From contig CM082592.2 of NCBI GenBank assembly GCA_040954595.2, forward strand, positions 9,238,001 through 9,302,000: DNA of 64,000 nt, written 5' to 3'. Shown piece after piece: positions 46,203 to 61,446 of the stretch. The notes under the pieces are model-generated. The model was not told where the DNA came from, searched no databases, and was given only the letters and a program-made list of their open reading frames with translations. The translations under genes were made by a program, and so were the position numbers. The DNA comes from Balanoglossus misakiensis. Taxonomy: Eukaryota > Hemichordata. The first letter of the stretch is position 1; every line of letters starts with the position of its first letter.

Positions 46203-46358
46203 CTGTGCGAGAGAGCCATGCATACAGAGACATGCATACATAGCTATAGATACACATCTACAGACAGCGATAGACAAACAGAGATATAGACATAATGGAA
46301 AAATAGATAGAGAGAGACAAAGATAAGATGGTTGATTGATTCATTGATTGATTGACGT
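46203..46358. repeat. Degenerate GATA/GACA and (GATT)n cluster
   Basis: AGAGAC, ATAGAC and ATAGAG words run to 46325, followed by GATTGATTCATTGATTGATT. A related GGCA/GACA tract lies at 46456-46502. An open frame across the first part is repeat-driven. Confidence 0.7.
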
Positions 46359-47023
46359 AAAAAGAAACTCGTGTAATAATGGAAATGTGTTGATTTAGTA
46401 TCTACATGCGTCTGTGTTTCCATAAATGATGTGAATTCAGTGCACTAAGTTGAGACAGGCAGGCAGGTAGACAGGAAAGAAAGCGGACGGCCAGACAGAC
46501 AGCCATCTCCCTGTTATCCTTGTTATCATCTCCGTATACTGTCACCCCTGGCCGTTCTGACAAATTTCAACTGCTTAGATAGAAGAACCCTCCCCTTCGT
46601 AATACATGTATTAGCTTTTACATTAGATGACTGTTAAAGATATCAAATTGCGTCGATCTTTTATGGAGTTTTGTCGCTGACAAATAACTATTTCAGTCAC
46701 AAGGACGTCTTCAAACCGATAACGATCAGGGTTCCCTGGGGGTCAATTGAATCGACCGTGGTCGACCCGGAGTTGAGATACGCACTCGTCTTCCCATTTC
46801 TTCATTATCGCCCAAATCAAATTACTGTCAGCAGGAAGTATTTATGCGTGGAAAAGTCATCGCCATAGCGAAGATCGCCGTGACTTGACGCTGAAAATCC
46901 GAAATTATAGTCCGAGTTGGTCAGCTGAGAATTCCAGGAGAGTGTGTTGGAACATGAATTTTGACTTGATACAGTCTAGACACCACAAGGTTATCCACAT
47001 ATTCTTTTTCGTGGTCATTTTAT

Positions 47024-47117
47024 TGCCTCCCTCCCTCCCCCTCTCTGTCAGTCAGTCTGTCTGTCTGTATATATCTCTCACCCTCTCTCTACCGCTCCTC
47101 ACCCCTCCCTCCCTTCG
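47024..47117. repeat. Degenerate CCCT / CTGT pyrimidine tract
   Basis: CCTCCCTCCC, then CTGTCTGTCTGT, then CTCTCTCTACC and CCCTCCCTCCC units. Confidence 0.8.
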
Positions 47118-50100
47118 CGAGTCGCTTTCAAGGCATCGTTTAAAAAGAACATATTGGTTCCTGCCCTGAAACGACTCGATCCACTAAAAGCCCCATACAT
47201 CACCGCTGATACGTAAAGCCTTCGACAGCAAACTCATCGACGCGATAGCACCCAGGAGCCCGCCAAGAGGAGCGATCACAACTGCTTCGGTTAGCAAAGG
47301 TCATTGTAGGTCAGCCGGAGTGATCCAAATCAGCGCGATTTATATTGTTCGAATCATTGACTCGCCTACGTAATAAATAGGATCGCTACAGAATTAATAG
47401 AATTGTCACAAAGCATCAATATTACATACGTCGTCTGGTATCACGTGTACCCTGTATAATATCGTGCGACAAAAATTACTCTGAGAGCCATGCACACGCA
47501 GAGGGCCACAGGTTAGACTTTATTTTCTCTTGTTCAAAGCGCCATTAACAAGAATTGCACATTCAATAGTGTGTCTATCATCAAAATAATGCAGTTACTT
47601 GGTGAACTGAAAATCATAACGATTTCAAGAAACTTCAATTTGCGAAAAACTTTACCTCGTAAATGAAAATGGTCTGTAAAATTTGAAATTGCAACACTGT
47701 AAACATTCTGTCACAGTGCTGTTAAATATGCCTTTGAACATGACATATGGTTGCCAGGAAACGGTTTATGGGGAGAAGCAATGGCAGCGCCAATTACCTT
47801 TCTCGTTGGAGTTAACTATGTGTCTTAAAGTCAATGTAAACTTCCCCGGGGGGAGCTGTATTCCCACAACTGTACAAGCCTTTACGTTTGGTTGGAAATC
47901 AAGCCGCGAGCCTTACTCGCGTAATTTCATTCGCCAAATTCTGCCTGCGGATTGTTATTTGTTGGAAACCATTAAATTTCTCCCCAAAGCCAGGATGCCG
48001 GGGATAAGATTCTCAGCCCACAGAGATTATGGATGAAACGGAAACTTTCAAGTTCTTTCCACTGAAAACATCCGCACTAGGAATCCAGGAACTTGTAAGC
48101 TCCAATTCGGTGTTTTCCGCGGTAAGAACTCTGAAATGTCCGTTTCAACAATAATCTCTCTCTGCTCTAAGAGTTTATCTGATGAATGAAAGTGGTTAGG
48201 CCCTTATGAGTGTCAATCCATCAAAGGCCTGGATGAAGCTTTTGGACAGTGGAAAACTTGTGCGAAAGGATAGGTTTAAGAGATGTTTTATAAGTCTGAG
48301 CAGGATGTCTCACCAACTAAATATTTGATGGGTGTGAAGATATGGTATGCGAGGTCAATGCGTCCTGAAAAATGGGTTTCATGGGGAAACACGGAGACAG
48401 CATCATTTCCTCATAAATTATGCAAGTTTAGTTGTCTGTGTCATTCATTTTGATTAATGGCATTTATATCAAGACGGGCCTGCCCCATGTCTGGTAGAAT
48501 TGTTCTGTATTCTCTTTAGTGGTGGCTTGGTGTTGATAGCACCGATCGCTATTTAACTCAGCTAGAGTTAGTAAAAAGTAAACTGATCTTCCATTTTCAC
48601 AAGTTCCATGTAGTCAAGGTCCAAGAGGCCTTTAGCATTGAGGTTGCTCAGCACATAACATACGTCAAACATGAGTATCGCCATCGAAGCGAAATGGGAA
48701 CCGACGCCATTCTTTCTACACGTGCGAAATGGCAGGGCAAGTTAAGACCCGCTGTTCAAGCTACAGAGGGAAATTAAGACAGATGATGCCGGCAACTTTG
48801 TTGAATTGGTTTATGTCAAAAACGCGCGGCAATTACAACTGCTGAAGCAGAGTAAGACAATAAATAGTACAGATGCTGCCAACTGTGCTCAATTCATCAA
48901 ATATTTGTTTTACACATTCGACCAGCGAAATGGTAACACGTACATTCTGAAACATGGATGTGCATTTATGTGATTTTGACCATAATGGATATATTTTTGG
49001 ATCAATTACATAACTGAACATTATTTCATTTCGTTGACAATACTTACTAAGGCGCATCGTTTAAAAAAACACATTGTGTTCTATCTTTGAGCTTAATAAA
49101 ATACACTAATAAAAAAACTAAACTATTTATAGCCGAGCGCAATTTTATTTTCATGTTAAATGCGATCTCACGTTCTTTCTTCTGAACAGGCACGTTATCT
49201 TTGTATTTATGCCAACGTTGCCTTCATCAAATCAATCGGAATGCATTTGCGAGTAATGCGAGTTTATTAAAAGAATCTACGTCGTCAAATATTTCTGACC
49301 ACTGATACCCATAAGATCCATCAAACATATTTGTAAATCAGACGGCCCTTTTGTCAAAGATTTAATCACAGCAGTGGAAGAATATTGCGTATTGGGTACG
49401 GCCTGGAGCGTCGCTACCAGAACGATGCCACGCTTATGGCCGATTTACAACCCACACTCGGCATATCTGCAACGCACAACAGCGACATCTAATCATTACA
49501 TCACGTTCGACAGCTTAGGCGTAGCAAAAGAACTGTCTGACACCGTATGTGTTCAAATCTGTCTTAATTTTGATTAGACTAAACAACTTGCCTGATGTCT
49601 GGTACTGCAGACTTTATTAAGAAACCGAGGAATTCAAACATAATTCCTTGAAGTCGGTCACCGCGACATCATAACGCTGATGGTTTTTTGGACATGCTGT
49701 GCTCACACATATAGGAACATTAGTCTCACAACGGGTGACTGTTCTGCCTTGTTCTGGTATTGCAATTTTCATTAACCCTCAACCTTCAGTACGAAAGAGT
49801 GTTTGACACGATTAAGTGGTACCAGCATTCTTGTAACACGTCCAAAGCGACAAACGCATACATCAACTTTACACTGAGCGAGTTTGCCAATTAAAATCAA
49901 CGAAAAGCATTTCTGCAGATCCCGAAAATTGCGACCCGAAAGTTTTTGTGTTAGCATAGCCTTAAGCGCTGTTCATTTTCCGACTTAATGATTTGCAATT
50001 TAGGCGCGAACATGAACAGTTGATGATAGAAGCCGCGCTGAGCGTAGCTGCTTGCGGACCAAGTGATTCCAAACAATATTAAGCTAACTGTCACAATCAG

Positions 50101-53100
50101 TTAACAGTTTAATATATTTGTGCAGAGATTGAAAGGAAACAGCGTGGTGTACATTGTGTAGTACTTACCGCAGATCCAGTGGATTGGTGAGAATTGATCA
50201 GGGTCTGCGCACAGAGTATATGTTCTGCAGTGTGGTCTGTCATGCGATATCCCTACTTATTATCGAACTCCGAAAGATTTACAGTTCTAAAGCGGCTGGA
50301 CGCGACTGACAAGTAACGGGGCAGATTCTTGAAATGAGCCACTTCCATCCGTGTGAAGGAACGTCACATCCGAGTATGCGAAAATTCCCGAGGTTTCAAG
50401 TTCCACGACCGGTACAGGCACAAGCGGATGAATTGGTTCGCTGCGGTTCAGGGAAGTTCTGATATGCGAAACAACGTAAGGGACATTCCATTCGCGAATG
50501 GTGGGTAGCAGGGGCTTGTACGTAGGCTTTGACGAGGTATGTAATGTATGTATGATCACTGGCGGCTAAACCATGCAGTTCGGCAACGATAAGGGAACAC
50601 AAACAAACAGTTGTATGTGAGTACCTTAAAGGGAACAGACCACTCGGAGGCGGGTGGAGCAATGCACGTTATCGCGAAAACGCTAGACTTTCCCGAACTT
50701 TCATTTCATGTTAATTAGAAACTTATTTCCTTGTTTATTCAACACGGGCATATATTCCCGAGTGCCATTAATTTCACTTCATTGGATACGCTGGACTTGT
50801 TTTTAAGGAGCAACTCTTTTAAGGATTATAAGAATGGCTGTGTGGTTTTGTGCATGATTCGGTTGCTAGACGATGTTGTCAGAGGTGCATTTGAGAGCAG
50901 TCGTTTCCAAGTGAATATCGTAAATATAAATCAGTTTTTACCAATCTGTGTATAACTGTTGTAATCCAACCACTTTTGAAGTCCCCAGTCCGGGGGAACA
51001 GTCGGAGGCACATACTATTAATTACCATATAAATTTAAAATCAGTCACTTGTGATGAAAGTATTTCAGTGACTTATGGCGCTAAAAGGATAGACAACGTG
51101 TACGTACGTACGTACGCCATTAAAATGACGGAACAACGACAATTTGCAAACCCAGAATCTCAATGGTTAAGAGTTAGCCCTCCCGCAAAATCAAATAAGG
51201 GTGAAACTCTTGTCTTCATGATCCCAGTAACTGAGACAATAATCTCGGGGTTTATTTCGTGGAGATGTGAGTAAATTGACCACGTTTCTCCTGAAGAAAT
51301 GTATACATCGTGCAAAAACGACTGCAGGGAAAGATGTCTACCTGATCAATTCATTGAACGCAACTCGTCGCGTCAGTACCATGCTATTGGGCTGTACAAT
51401 CCTTTCGAATACACCCTTGTTATCTCTTTTATGGCGCATCAGGCAGCCCTGCATTTGATAAAAACCAATACATCACAGGGTTTAGAACACGCGGAACATA
51501 TGAAAGCTATTATTCCGAGTTTACGACCGGTGACCGCGATTGTCATTTGAACAATTAGTGTAGATGCCGACAACAAACATGAATGTTTTGTCGTCTGAAC
51601 AAAAGACTGGGAAAGAAAAGGTGCACCGAGAAACTTACGAATATCAATGACTCTTTTGAAAGCGCAATATGAAATAGTTTTGTAACTGACAGAATTTCAC
51701 CAATTTCCGATCGCTGATAGCTTACATTTTCATTGTCTTTTTCAACATAATTTATGAGCTCATGATCGATGGTTTTGATGAAAGCCCCGGATAACGTATG
51801 TATGTGCGCCAGTAATTCATCAGCCGCAAAATTTGAACATGTTATGTTTTCCAGGACGTGTGATGTACTCTGTTACACCCAGACGTGTGAAAATACCAAT
51901 TGAAGTGTCTTGTTTTCAATTAATTGATCGAAAATATCTTCTTTTTTCTCTACGAACTGTTTAAAATTTGATATACCTAATTTAAATTTGGTGTCATTTA
52001 AAAATGAAAAGTTGTAACATAGGGAAACCAAATAATCCAACTGAGTAGTAGTAGGATTCCATGGATGTATTATGCTTTTTATGTAACAATTCCCATGTGT
52101 ATAACCATGTCCAACCTGTTTGCAAATTGTCGCGATGAGACCCAACATTTGAGTGATGTATCCGTTTATTATTAGTCAACAGTACTTGTATACGCATCCC
52201 TCACGTAATTAAGTGCTTCACTCAAACTAATTTCAGATTGAAAGGAGAGTGATGACGAATAATGCTTGAAGTTGCAGCTGATTTGCCCCTTGAAAGATTG
52301 GTGCGTATTGCTATACTCGAAATAATAACAGCTTTAAAGATGGGATATCACTAGCAATTATGAGGGTTAATTAACGGATTTCTTTACATTTCAATGCATC
52401 TGTATTTTCTATTCCAACTTCATCAACTACTGTTGTAACAATGTCCGTGTGTATATGGCACATGTGATTCCTTGCTTGTCATTGCTATCACAGTCTGTTG
52501 ACGGCCCGTCAAAGACAAAGAGCACATGGCAAGAAAAAGAAATGGATGAGACGTAAATGAGGACAGCCGCTCAGTCATGCATCTAATATAGGTTTGCATA
52601 AAAGATTCCATGTATCTGTGGCACGCAAATCCTGAAATATTGCACGGAATTTGTAAAGCAATCCACAACCTTTTCACACGACCGAGCTGCAACTGTTCTC
52701 TGGTTTTTGTAAACATTCGCGTTCGACGTCGACCGTCTTGTCGACAGCTGTATTGTGCTACGTAAATTAGAATTGTCAGTGATACAAAGACGGAATAATT
52801 AGAACTGTCACGAATGTGTTTGCCAAAGGTGTTGAGGTCAATTTCATTTTTATTTATTATCACCCAGATACGAGACCACTTGCGTAAGGCATAGGGGGTC
52901 AATGGGAGAAAACGTTGGTCTCCCAACTGAGTCTGGGGGGTATGATGTGGAGCACACAGGTGCATGTTGGATCACTTTTAGCCGAGTATTACAATTGCCA
53001 AAATAATTCACGCCAGACTATCTAATCAGTTAAGCTGTTGACTGGTATGAAACAGTAATGCAGTGTATATACCTATAAGATTCGAAGTATTCCTTCCCCT

Positions 53101-56100
53101 CTGTAAGACAGAATATGTGTCAGCGATCCTGATGTACGTGTCATTATAACAACGCTGTATCTTTTCAAGTGATTATATACTCTCGGAATCTGACGGATGT
53201 GATTGCTCATAAGCTCCCGCTAAAGCATTGAAAACCGTCTGAGGTCCACGGAAATGAATGACCGGCTGAGTAACATAACAGGAACACCAGAAACCATGAA
53301 CTAAGAATCATTAATCGTGACGTTTCCCTTTATGCAGGTGCCAGATCGGATTGTCAAGTATTAAAAAGACACCAAGTGTCCGGCGATATATGATTGTCAA
53401 AATAGGGTAAAATACTATAATCAGATGTGTGCGATAATCGCTTTACCTACTTAATGTACAGTGCAACAGCTGAGGAAGAAAAGTATTACTGGAACAGTTG
53501 TCATTTTCTTTCTGTTGTGACTTTCGTAATCTTGCACATTAATTCACACAGTCTGCGAACAGACTACAAAAGTCACAACATGTGTAAATACAATTGATTT
53601 GTTGAGACAACACAAGAACAGTCAGACTAAAATACTTGTCGGAATTTGTACAAAGACTCCTCACATACAGCAAAGAACTGAAAGGGTTGGAGGACTATCA
53701 TTTTTTCTGAAAATCTATCCCCCAGGGGCATATTACTATAAGTCCTGACTTACATCCAGTTTCCGATACTACAATATGTTGAATTAAGGTGTATTCTTAT
53801 TTATCTATAGCTCTAGATTTGATGGTTCGCACATTTATGTAGTTCTGAAGAATTTGAAACCATGTCAGTCAGTCAGTTCACAATATCCTAATTGTCGGTC
53901 GACAGAAAAGACAATATATTGGATGGCACGCTATTAGGTATTAAGTACTACATATCGATGGTGATGATACGTACTTCGTCAGCCATGAACATTCACATAT
54001 TCTCAACGATATTGTGATGTATCGTATATTCCGAAATAATCAAGTGAGATGATCAACGCAGAGACATGCTGACGCCGACCACACGTCGTCCGTTTAATTC
54101 GTTTAACTTGATAGCGATTTCATTTCGATTATAATGTTCTATAAATTTCAGTCATTTTTTTCTCGTTTCCTTTGATACAGTTATTGAACTCAGAACTGGT
54201 GTACATTGTTACGGTGACTGGATCAAATTGTGTCTACGTCAGATTTCTGTTTCCAGGCGGCGAATGGTTTTCCAGCATGCAGAAACACATGAAAATGGAT
54301 GACAAATATGGCGACTCTACATTTGCATACAAGACTTTTCCCGCCTAAACGAGCTAACTAGATCTTAATTTACATTTCCAATCATAAACTTTTCACAAAG
54401 AATAAAAACAGTAGCTTATTGGGCATTTCTGTCTGCGGGTAAATGTCCAGTGTAGCAAATGTGATCGATGCAAATTCTTCTCATCATTATCACTCATCAT
54501 TTGAGAAAATAGCTCATAATCATTTATAAATCGTTCAGAAACTGCCCATTCGCGACAGTTGTACGTACGTACCGTGTAACACGCCATTATCCAACAGTAC
54601 GGCATACGCGGCTGAATTCATACGCTGCATGGGTAAAAGTGACGAACGGATAATCTGCTGTTGATGGATCGATACCGTAATGTATTGTCCCTCTAGTCCT
54701 GATCGCTGAGGAGTACGGTACTCAGCGATGGAAGTGTGCCCAAGTGAGTTCTTCTTTTAAATGAGCAAGCTCCCAAATGAAACCCAAGCATATTGCGTCT
54801 TATGCAACTTCAATGCAGAGCACGAAGTCTCGTGAGCTTATACGTATACACCGCCATCTTGAATATATGCATATTTTGAATGATAAAATACCCAAATCAT
54901 CTAATTGTGGAAAACGGCACCTCAGCACCTCATTTTTAAAATCACCCAGAGGAAATTATGCACTCATGAACATGACAAGAAAATTGACTTTTTAACACAC
55001 AATTAATTGGGCAGATTTATACATGTAAACAATTAAATTGTCACACCTGAGCTCTCTTCGGTCTGTGATTATTAACTGAACTGTTAAATTAATATAATCG
55101 TTTTCATGTTTAAATGTAATTATTCTTCTGCTCCAATAATTAAAATCAAATTTCTATACAAGGAAACCGCTCCCACAACGGTGTATGTATTTAAGTTGCC
55201 GGCTGTTGTTCCATTCGTCAAATTCTACTACTTATTCTTTTTCTTTATTGACTCCCGACGAAACCCGATTTTTTTAGAACTCTAAACATCATGAAACAAA
55301 GATTTTCACTTGTTTAGATCTGAACTTATAGTACTCTTTTGTTTGTTTTTTTAACCACACCACTTAATTAAAAAGTATCGAACGGGTCATGGTATAATTA
55401 TGGTATTATTGGTCCTATTGATTTTGCCGCATCTAATAATGATAAGTTCGTTATTAGAATTACTGACTATAATCACAGTCCCTCTGTGCTATAATGAAGA
55501 ATAAGGACCCACGTGATAGGGTGATAATGACGCATGATTACGAAAATCCGTAAGTGACGTCATACATGCCAACTCATTGCCGCAGGACTTCTGTTCAACT
55601 TCCTAAAACACGAACAACAGCAAGTGTTTTTATTTTTACTTGTGTAACCCGTCTATGGCAATGTTTTCATATTCCAGAATACTAGTATTCCTTGAGCATT
55701 GCACTGTACGTCGCAGTACTGCTACGTTTTGGTACAGAGAGACGTGTGAATGTATGGAAACCCTAGTGAAATGTTCGTAGGACTATACACTTCAGTTTTG
55801 AAATTAAGTTTAATCATTCGACCTTCCGGTGTGACCTAACTTGTCAACGACGGCCAGTCATAAACACAGCACTTGCAGTAACAGACTCTAATGTAATAGG
55901 CAATGTGACAACTCCACCTGACAGGGCTAATTGGTTTCTTTATTAAAGTTTATTGGCTCTGCGTTCTGGCAGATTTCAATACAGCACAACACCGATCCGT
56001 TTCCACGCACTGGGTTAAAAGTAATCGACTCCGAGCGTTTTCTGTCTCTGATATCAGTCTCTGCAATAATTGGTTCAACGACCCAGAAGCTGTTTCTCTT

Positions 56101-57319
56101 CAACGTATTCTGATGATTTCAACTTTAAAATCACATCGTCGCTGCGGCGTGTAATTAAATTGTGATCACACACATACTTCCATTCTTGCCATGAGGCGGC
56201 TCGCCGTCACGTTTTTACAATCTGTGTGTCGCCGACTTGAGCAATGATCAAATACGTGTGATATTTCGGGTCACACCGGGTTTACTGCAAAGTATGATCT
56301 GCAGTGCATTTTCATAAAAAAATCTAGCGTGCCCCGCAGTGTATAAGCATCATACAAGCTACATGCCTTTATTACATGCCCCAACGCCCCTTAAATTCAT
56401 TACAGTGATTTCAAATGACTTAATTTGGAACACCCGGGAATTCTGCAATCCAGTTAGACTTGTACAGATGGGCTTTTCAGACTATGGTCCGGCAAAACCG
56501 CCATACTCAGAACTACTTTTGTGTGTCATGTTGAAGTTCGGACATGGCCGCATAACACAAAGCAGTGATATATCCCTACGCGCTGTACCGGTCCTAATTT
56601 CGGTTCATTTTCAAGATTTCTGAGTTACTTACCTTAGAGAAAATTCAAGTACGAATTGCCACAATAAGTTTATTATCTAAAACACCAAGTTCTTCATACG
56701 CAAGCACCAATATTTTCATGTAATTTCAGCAGAACTGCAGTCTGTCTCTGTTCTGCCCTACTCTACACTAATCTAATAAACAAGGACTAATATCCACTGT
56801 AAAGTTATGTAATATGCGCATGGACATTCTCATTGGCATTAAAACCAACACTTCTGGCAATAACACGATTAACAAAACCCTATCTCTTTATTAAATCTCA
56901 ACAATATAAACTGGATATTATTTCAGAGACAATATGATAATTTGATTATGGTAAATATTTTCCGCGTAATTAAATATAGCCAGTATTGTGCGTTGTTCTT
57001 CCCAGTGCAATTATTTTGCAAATCGATCATCTGCATATACAGAAATATGACCCCAGGTGGTTTCCATGGACACCTGAAGCAGCTTAAAGGATTCAGAAAA
57101 AGTGTTCCAGTCGTGCCTAAAATGAAATGCAATCGGTATAATCTGATCTCTCTGATATAGGCTGCACTGGAACTCTGCGATAACTCTTCAAAGGCAAAAA
57201 TAAAATGCGCAATTTCAATAAAGTGCTACCAAATCGCTACACATCTAATCAGGGATGATTTAAAGCGACGTTTGAAAACATCCAAAGTGTTTTGTATCGC
57301 CATTTATTTATGAGTTTAC

Positions 57320-57699
57320 CTTTTAACATTTTCGTAAGCTCGCGCTTTATCACGATGCGCTTTGTACGCCCGGTGTTTGTTATGATGCGGCAAGTGATAT
57401 GAACATGCAGTTTCTGCCTGTCTGTCTCCCCTATCCCCATTGTTCGTCTTACAATTGCTTATGTCAAAATGTCTGCACTCAAAATCAATGCAGAGGTTTC
57501 GGTAGTCGTCAAACCTGAGCGACGGCGTTGGAGAATAAGTCCGCATAGCTTGGCTCATTTCACCCTTTTCGAAATTGGCAGATGGAGGAATACAGCAGAT
57601 CAGTCTGGGAGACGGGTAGTCTGTTTGGGGGGGAGAATTGCTTTCTAAATCCCCGTCTCCTTCCTTTCTTGAAGATTGTTGCTGGCCTTTATACAACAT
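57320..57699 (-). CDS. Unidentified candidate exon
   Basis: An open frame of 127 codons from an ATG is hydrophilic, with Pro/Ser-rich (SNSPPQTDYPSP) and His/Arg-rich parts. It ends exactly where a fair donor occurs (AAAG-GTAAAC at 57319). A downstream acceptor (TTTCATTTTAG) near 57103 starts with a base that would complete the split codon and open HDWNTFSESFKLLQ. I recognise no family. Frames this long arise by chance in 64 kb, so this is only a candidate. Confidence 0.2.
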
Positions 57700-59970
57700 G
57701 ATGCGTGACCTTTTAGATGCACTGTTTTGCTCGTAGGCTCACAGGTACGACTGCTACGCAGAGAGTGGAATTTATCTGTTAATTTAGCCAATTTCCCTCG
57801 ACGGCTTGGATGAGATAGCTGCAATCAGTGCCTGGACGGCGGAGGCGCTTCGCCTTGCTCTGGTGTTGCCGCGGGTCTGGAACGTGACCCTTCCAATGCC
57901 TTCTGTCAAAACACTACATTGCTACCACTTGGGTAAAAACAACCCTTGTTTCAAGTCAGTCCTTATCTGAAATGTCAGCTTCAAAATTAATGGCTTACTC
58001 AAGTCATAATGGCCGCAGTAAATTTTGTGGATTTTTTTCAACGCTTTTCCTGCAGAATTCCAAAAGTGTGTCAAAATGATTGCCCACTTTCTAACTATGA
58101 GTAATCAAACTATTCATGATAGTCAACTATATTTGCTCTATACTGTAGTATAGACGATTATCACCATTTCGGCAGATCAACCGCAAAGTCGTTGACCTTG
58201 CTCATAGAAATTATACTCATATCACATAGCCTTAACGAGATGCTTATTAACCAAAGTTGAAACATGGAATCTCTCCTGCGATCAGCAGCGTTGATCAGGC
58301 TGCACCGAAGAATGATAAATGGTTAAGTTTTGAAATTGAACGCAAAGTCGAGTTGCAATTTAGCAGGTATCGCTTGATCGAGGTGTACGTGTGACATCAC
58401 CGATGTTCAAGAACAGAACCATCATTACTGTAAATGAGCATTTCCTAGATGGAGATCGGACAATCGATAGCCACGTGCGTTTTATATTCCGACGGGCTGC
58501 AAGGGCTAATGTGTTGGGAGTGATTATTGCTGAGGCACTGTTGTGAATCGCAATTCACCGTACAGTACAAGAGTCACACTGAAGTCCCTTCTCTTTGTTT
58601 TTAAGGTTCAATGGTAAAGAAAGATATATTCCAAATGAAATTTCCCAACAGTGCTTTTGAGCAATCCCCACATCATCTATATATGTAAGTATATATCATT
58701 TTTTTTCGAAAGTTCGCTGAGGTTGTAGTCGTTATGCCAATTTGTAGGGGGGGGGGGCTAATGTACAGATCTAAGAACTCTTCTTTCAGCATGACTCAGT
58801 CCAACATAAATAGCTCTCTACCCAAGAATACCAAAAGACAGTGACTTTGTCTCTTTGAGCAATTCAGGTACTACCGTTATCTCCATGATATGACACAAGC
58901 GGAAATGTTGTCATAAACGATAAGGGTCGTTAGTTAGGTCCCTATTGAAGCCACTTTCTTTGCGATGTCTATCGTTTTTATTGGACTCCTGACAATGCGG
59001 GGAATGGTATTTCTGTACGGAAGTACTCATTTACGCTCTTTACTGTCGTTTTGAAACTAGAAGCAGACTTTCGCTGGTCAACGATAACTTTCCGCTAATA
59101 GGCTACTACTGCAGCCTAAAAACCACGCACGTGATACGCGGTAGGATATTCGCGCAGTCGCAAAAGTGCACATGTAATGCCTCATCTTAGTGCAGCGTCC
59201 CGTGAAGGTAACTACGCGATAGCGAAAGGGCAAGAATGCACTGGCATTTAACTTAGGCCAACGCAGCGAGTTTCTCGTGCTTTGTTTGAGGTGCTATGGC
59301 AAATCACTGTGACCCATCATAATTTAGTACAAATGACAAAAGGTTTACGAACTTTTGAGTTTGAAATTCGTTTAAACGTGTCAGAAAACAAGTTGTTGAA
59401 CAGTTTGTGTTTTCATGAACAGAAAACAGCATGGCAATTAAGCCACGCATGAAAGGATTACAGTTGTATTATCAATTTTATTTAATCGGGCCGAGAGGAC
59501 AGTAGGCGGTTTATAGTCAAACAGCTGCGCTCATTTCGAGAAGCAAGGTTGGCGTTTATCGCAAGTCTAAACATGAAGCGAAAATATTAAGACGGTGCGA
59601 ACGTGAGACGTTAGACCGAAACGCACCGCAAAAACAGAATCAATGCTTAGCAAAACTCATATACACGCATGACGTTTTTGCTTGTGAATCGGCGCGCAGT
59701 CACGGAAAGGCTAATGGAGCAAAACACGCGCATTTTGGGGACCGCGGCAAGTCGAGACCTGTATCGTGGTAACAGCACGATTTGACACCGCGCACAGATT
59801 TATCAAAAAATAAATTGTTCGTGAAATCAACCGCGTTTCACTAAAATATCGACACCAAGGCACGTCAGTCAACGCAGGCTGATGTTAAAATCCACGATGC
59901 GTTGACGTGTGAGAGAAAATTGCCATGTACGACTCTATAGAATATCATGACAAAGTACAACGCAACATTT

Positions 59971-59994
59971 CTGTCTGTCTCTCTCTGTCCTTTG

Positions 59995-60034
<40 letters not shown>

Positions 60035-60041
60035 TTTCTCC
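59971..60041. repeat. (TC)n microsatellite
   Basis: A CTGTCTGTCTCTCTCTGTCC head is followed by an uninterrupted TC run of about 34 bp and a CCTCTTTCTCC tail. Confidence 0.95.
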
Positions 60042-61408
60042 TTTTGTAGTATGAGACACACCTGAATTTAGTTACACAACTCGCACTTTTCGTTGTTTGC
60101 ACGTCTTTGAGTGTAGCTAGGAGATTCTATTTTAAGAAAAGGTCGTAGTTTACACCAATTGTAGTTCGAACCTGGTTGCGCGAGAAGAATGGCATTTCGT
60201 TTGATTTAGTACCACAGAATGGTTTGTCAAAGAAGGGATAGTCACATTCTAGTGACAGGTAAATAGACGCACGGCTATGATGAATCACGCCATAATTCAC
60301 TCTTAATCTGATCGTCAGAGGTCGATTTTCTTACCTTGCTATATGTGAGCTTGCCACCTGCCTGTTACGCGAACAAAAACATACCGGTACACATACAAGT
60401 CCAGTCACAAAATGGCCACAAATGGCGCGAAGGATTCCGGGACCAGGCAGACGACACCCCCCGACAACGGAACTGCCAGTGCACGAAGAAGGCATGGGTG
60501 TCGTGTACTGACACCCGTGGTGTGCGTGACATTGACAAATAGCGAGAACAGATGGCGCAATTAATGGCAGCTACACAGATTTGACATAGGCCTTCTGTAC
60601 TTCATCCCACTTTTGCCGGAACGATGTCCCCCAAATATTCAGCAAATGATTGAGTGCTTACACGGCGCCATGTGTTCACAAAATTAAACGCTTTACAACA
60701 GAAACAATGGCGATAATGAGAACTCGGGAACATGAACATTAAGATTAAATGTCAGCACGACAATGGATAAAACCGGGCGTGAAAAATGTCTAAAACGTCC
60801 CAGAAAAGGACAGTTGAAGTTAGGTTATCATAGAGCTACATGTAACAATCGTGAATATACTCACGCAATATGAGACACGTATACAAACTTTCCAAGAGAC
60901 AAGCTTTTAGATACACTCGACCAGTAATGTCTTAGTTCGCCAAAGTGGCAGGCTGTAATACAGTGTTTTTGTGGTTGATGGCTGATTAAGTTAATCGTTT
61001 CTTTGAATTGCTGTAAGTGACATACACTCAAGAACAGCTGTAAAACTTCAAACCAAGATGTAATGCAGGTTATTATTCGAAAGGGCGGCATCAACTGCAG
61101 CGGATGTGAGAAGACCGGGAATATAACAATACATGTATTAATGTTTCTTTGACAACATAAGAATACTGTTGAAGCCAGCCTTCTTGATAGTTTAGCCTTT
61201 CATTTATGTCCCCATTGGAATGCTTAACAGGAAAGGTGAAGAAACCGTGGATGTCCGATCGAAACCACCATAATTGTGCAGACGGATATTGCGTACGTGT
61301 AATGTCTTGGAAATTACCGTGCGATCAATGTCGACTTGTCCTGATCGGTAAATGATTGAAGTATGTCGCACGGTCGATGGTATTATAACGTGACAGTATG
61401 TCATCACC

Positions 61409-61446
61409 ATCGTCGTTCATCGTCATCATCATCATCGTCGTCGTGG
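61409..61446. repeat. Short (CAT/CGT)n trinucleotide tract
   Basis: CGTTCATCGTCATCATCATC followed by GTCGTCGT; on the minus strand it gives a short poly-Asp frame that is not a gene. Confidence 0.85.

Noticed and set aside
52423-52965. 180-codon minus-strand open frame, the longest in the window
   Set aside because: No recognisable domain, no homology I know, irregular composition; length alone is compatible with chance in 64 kb.
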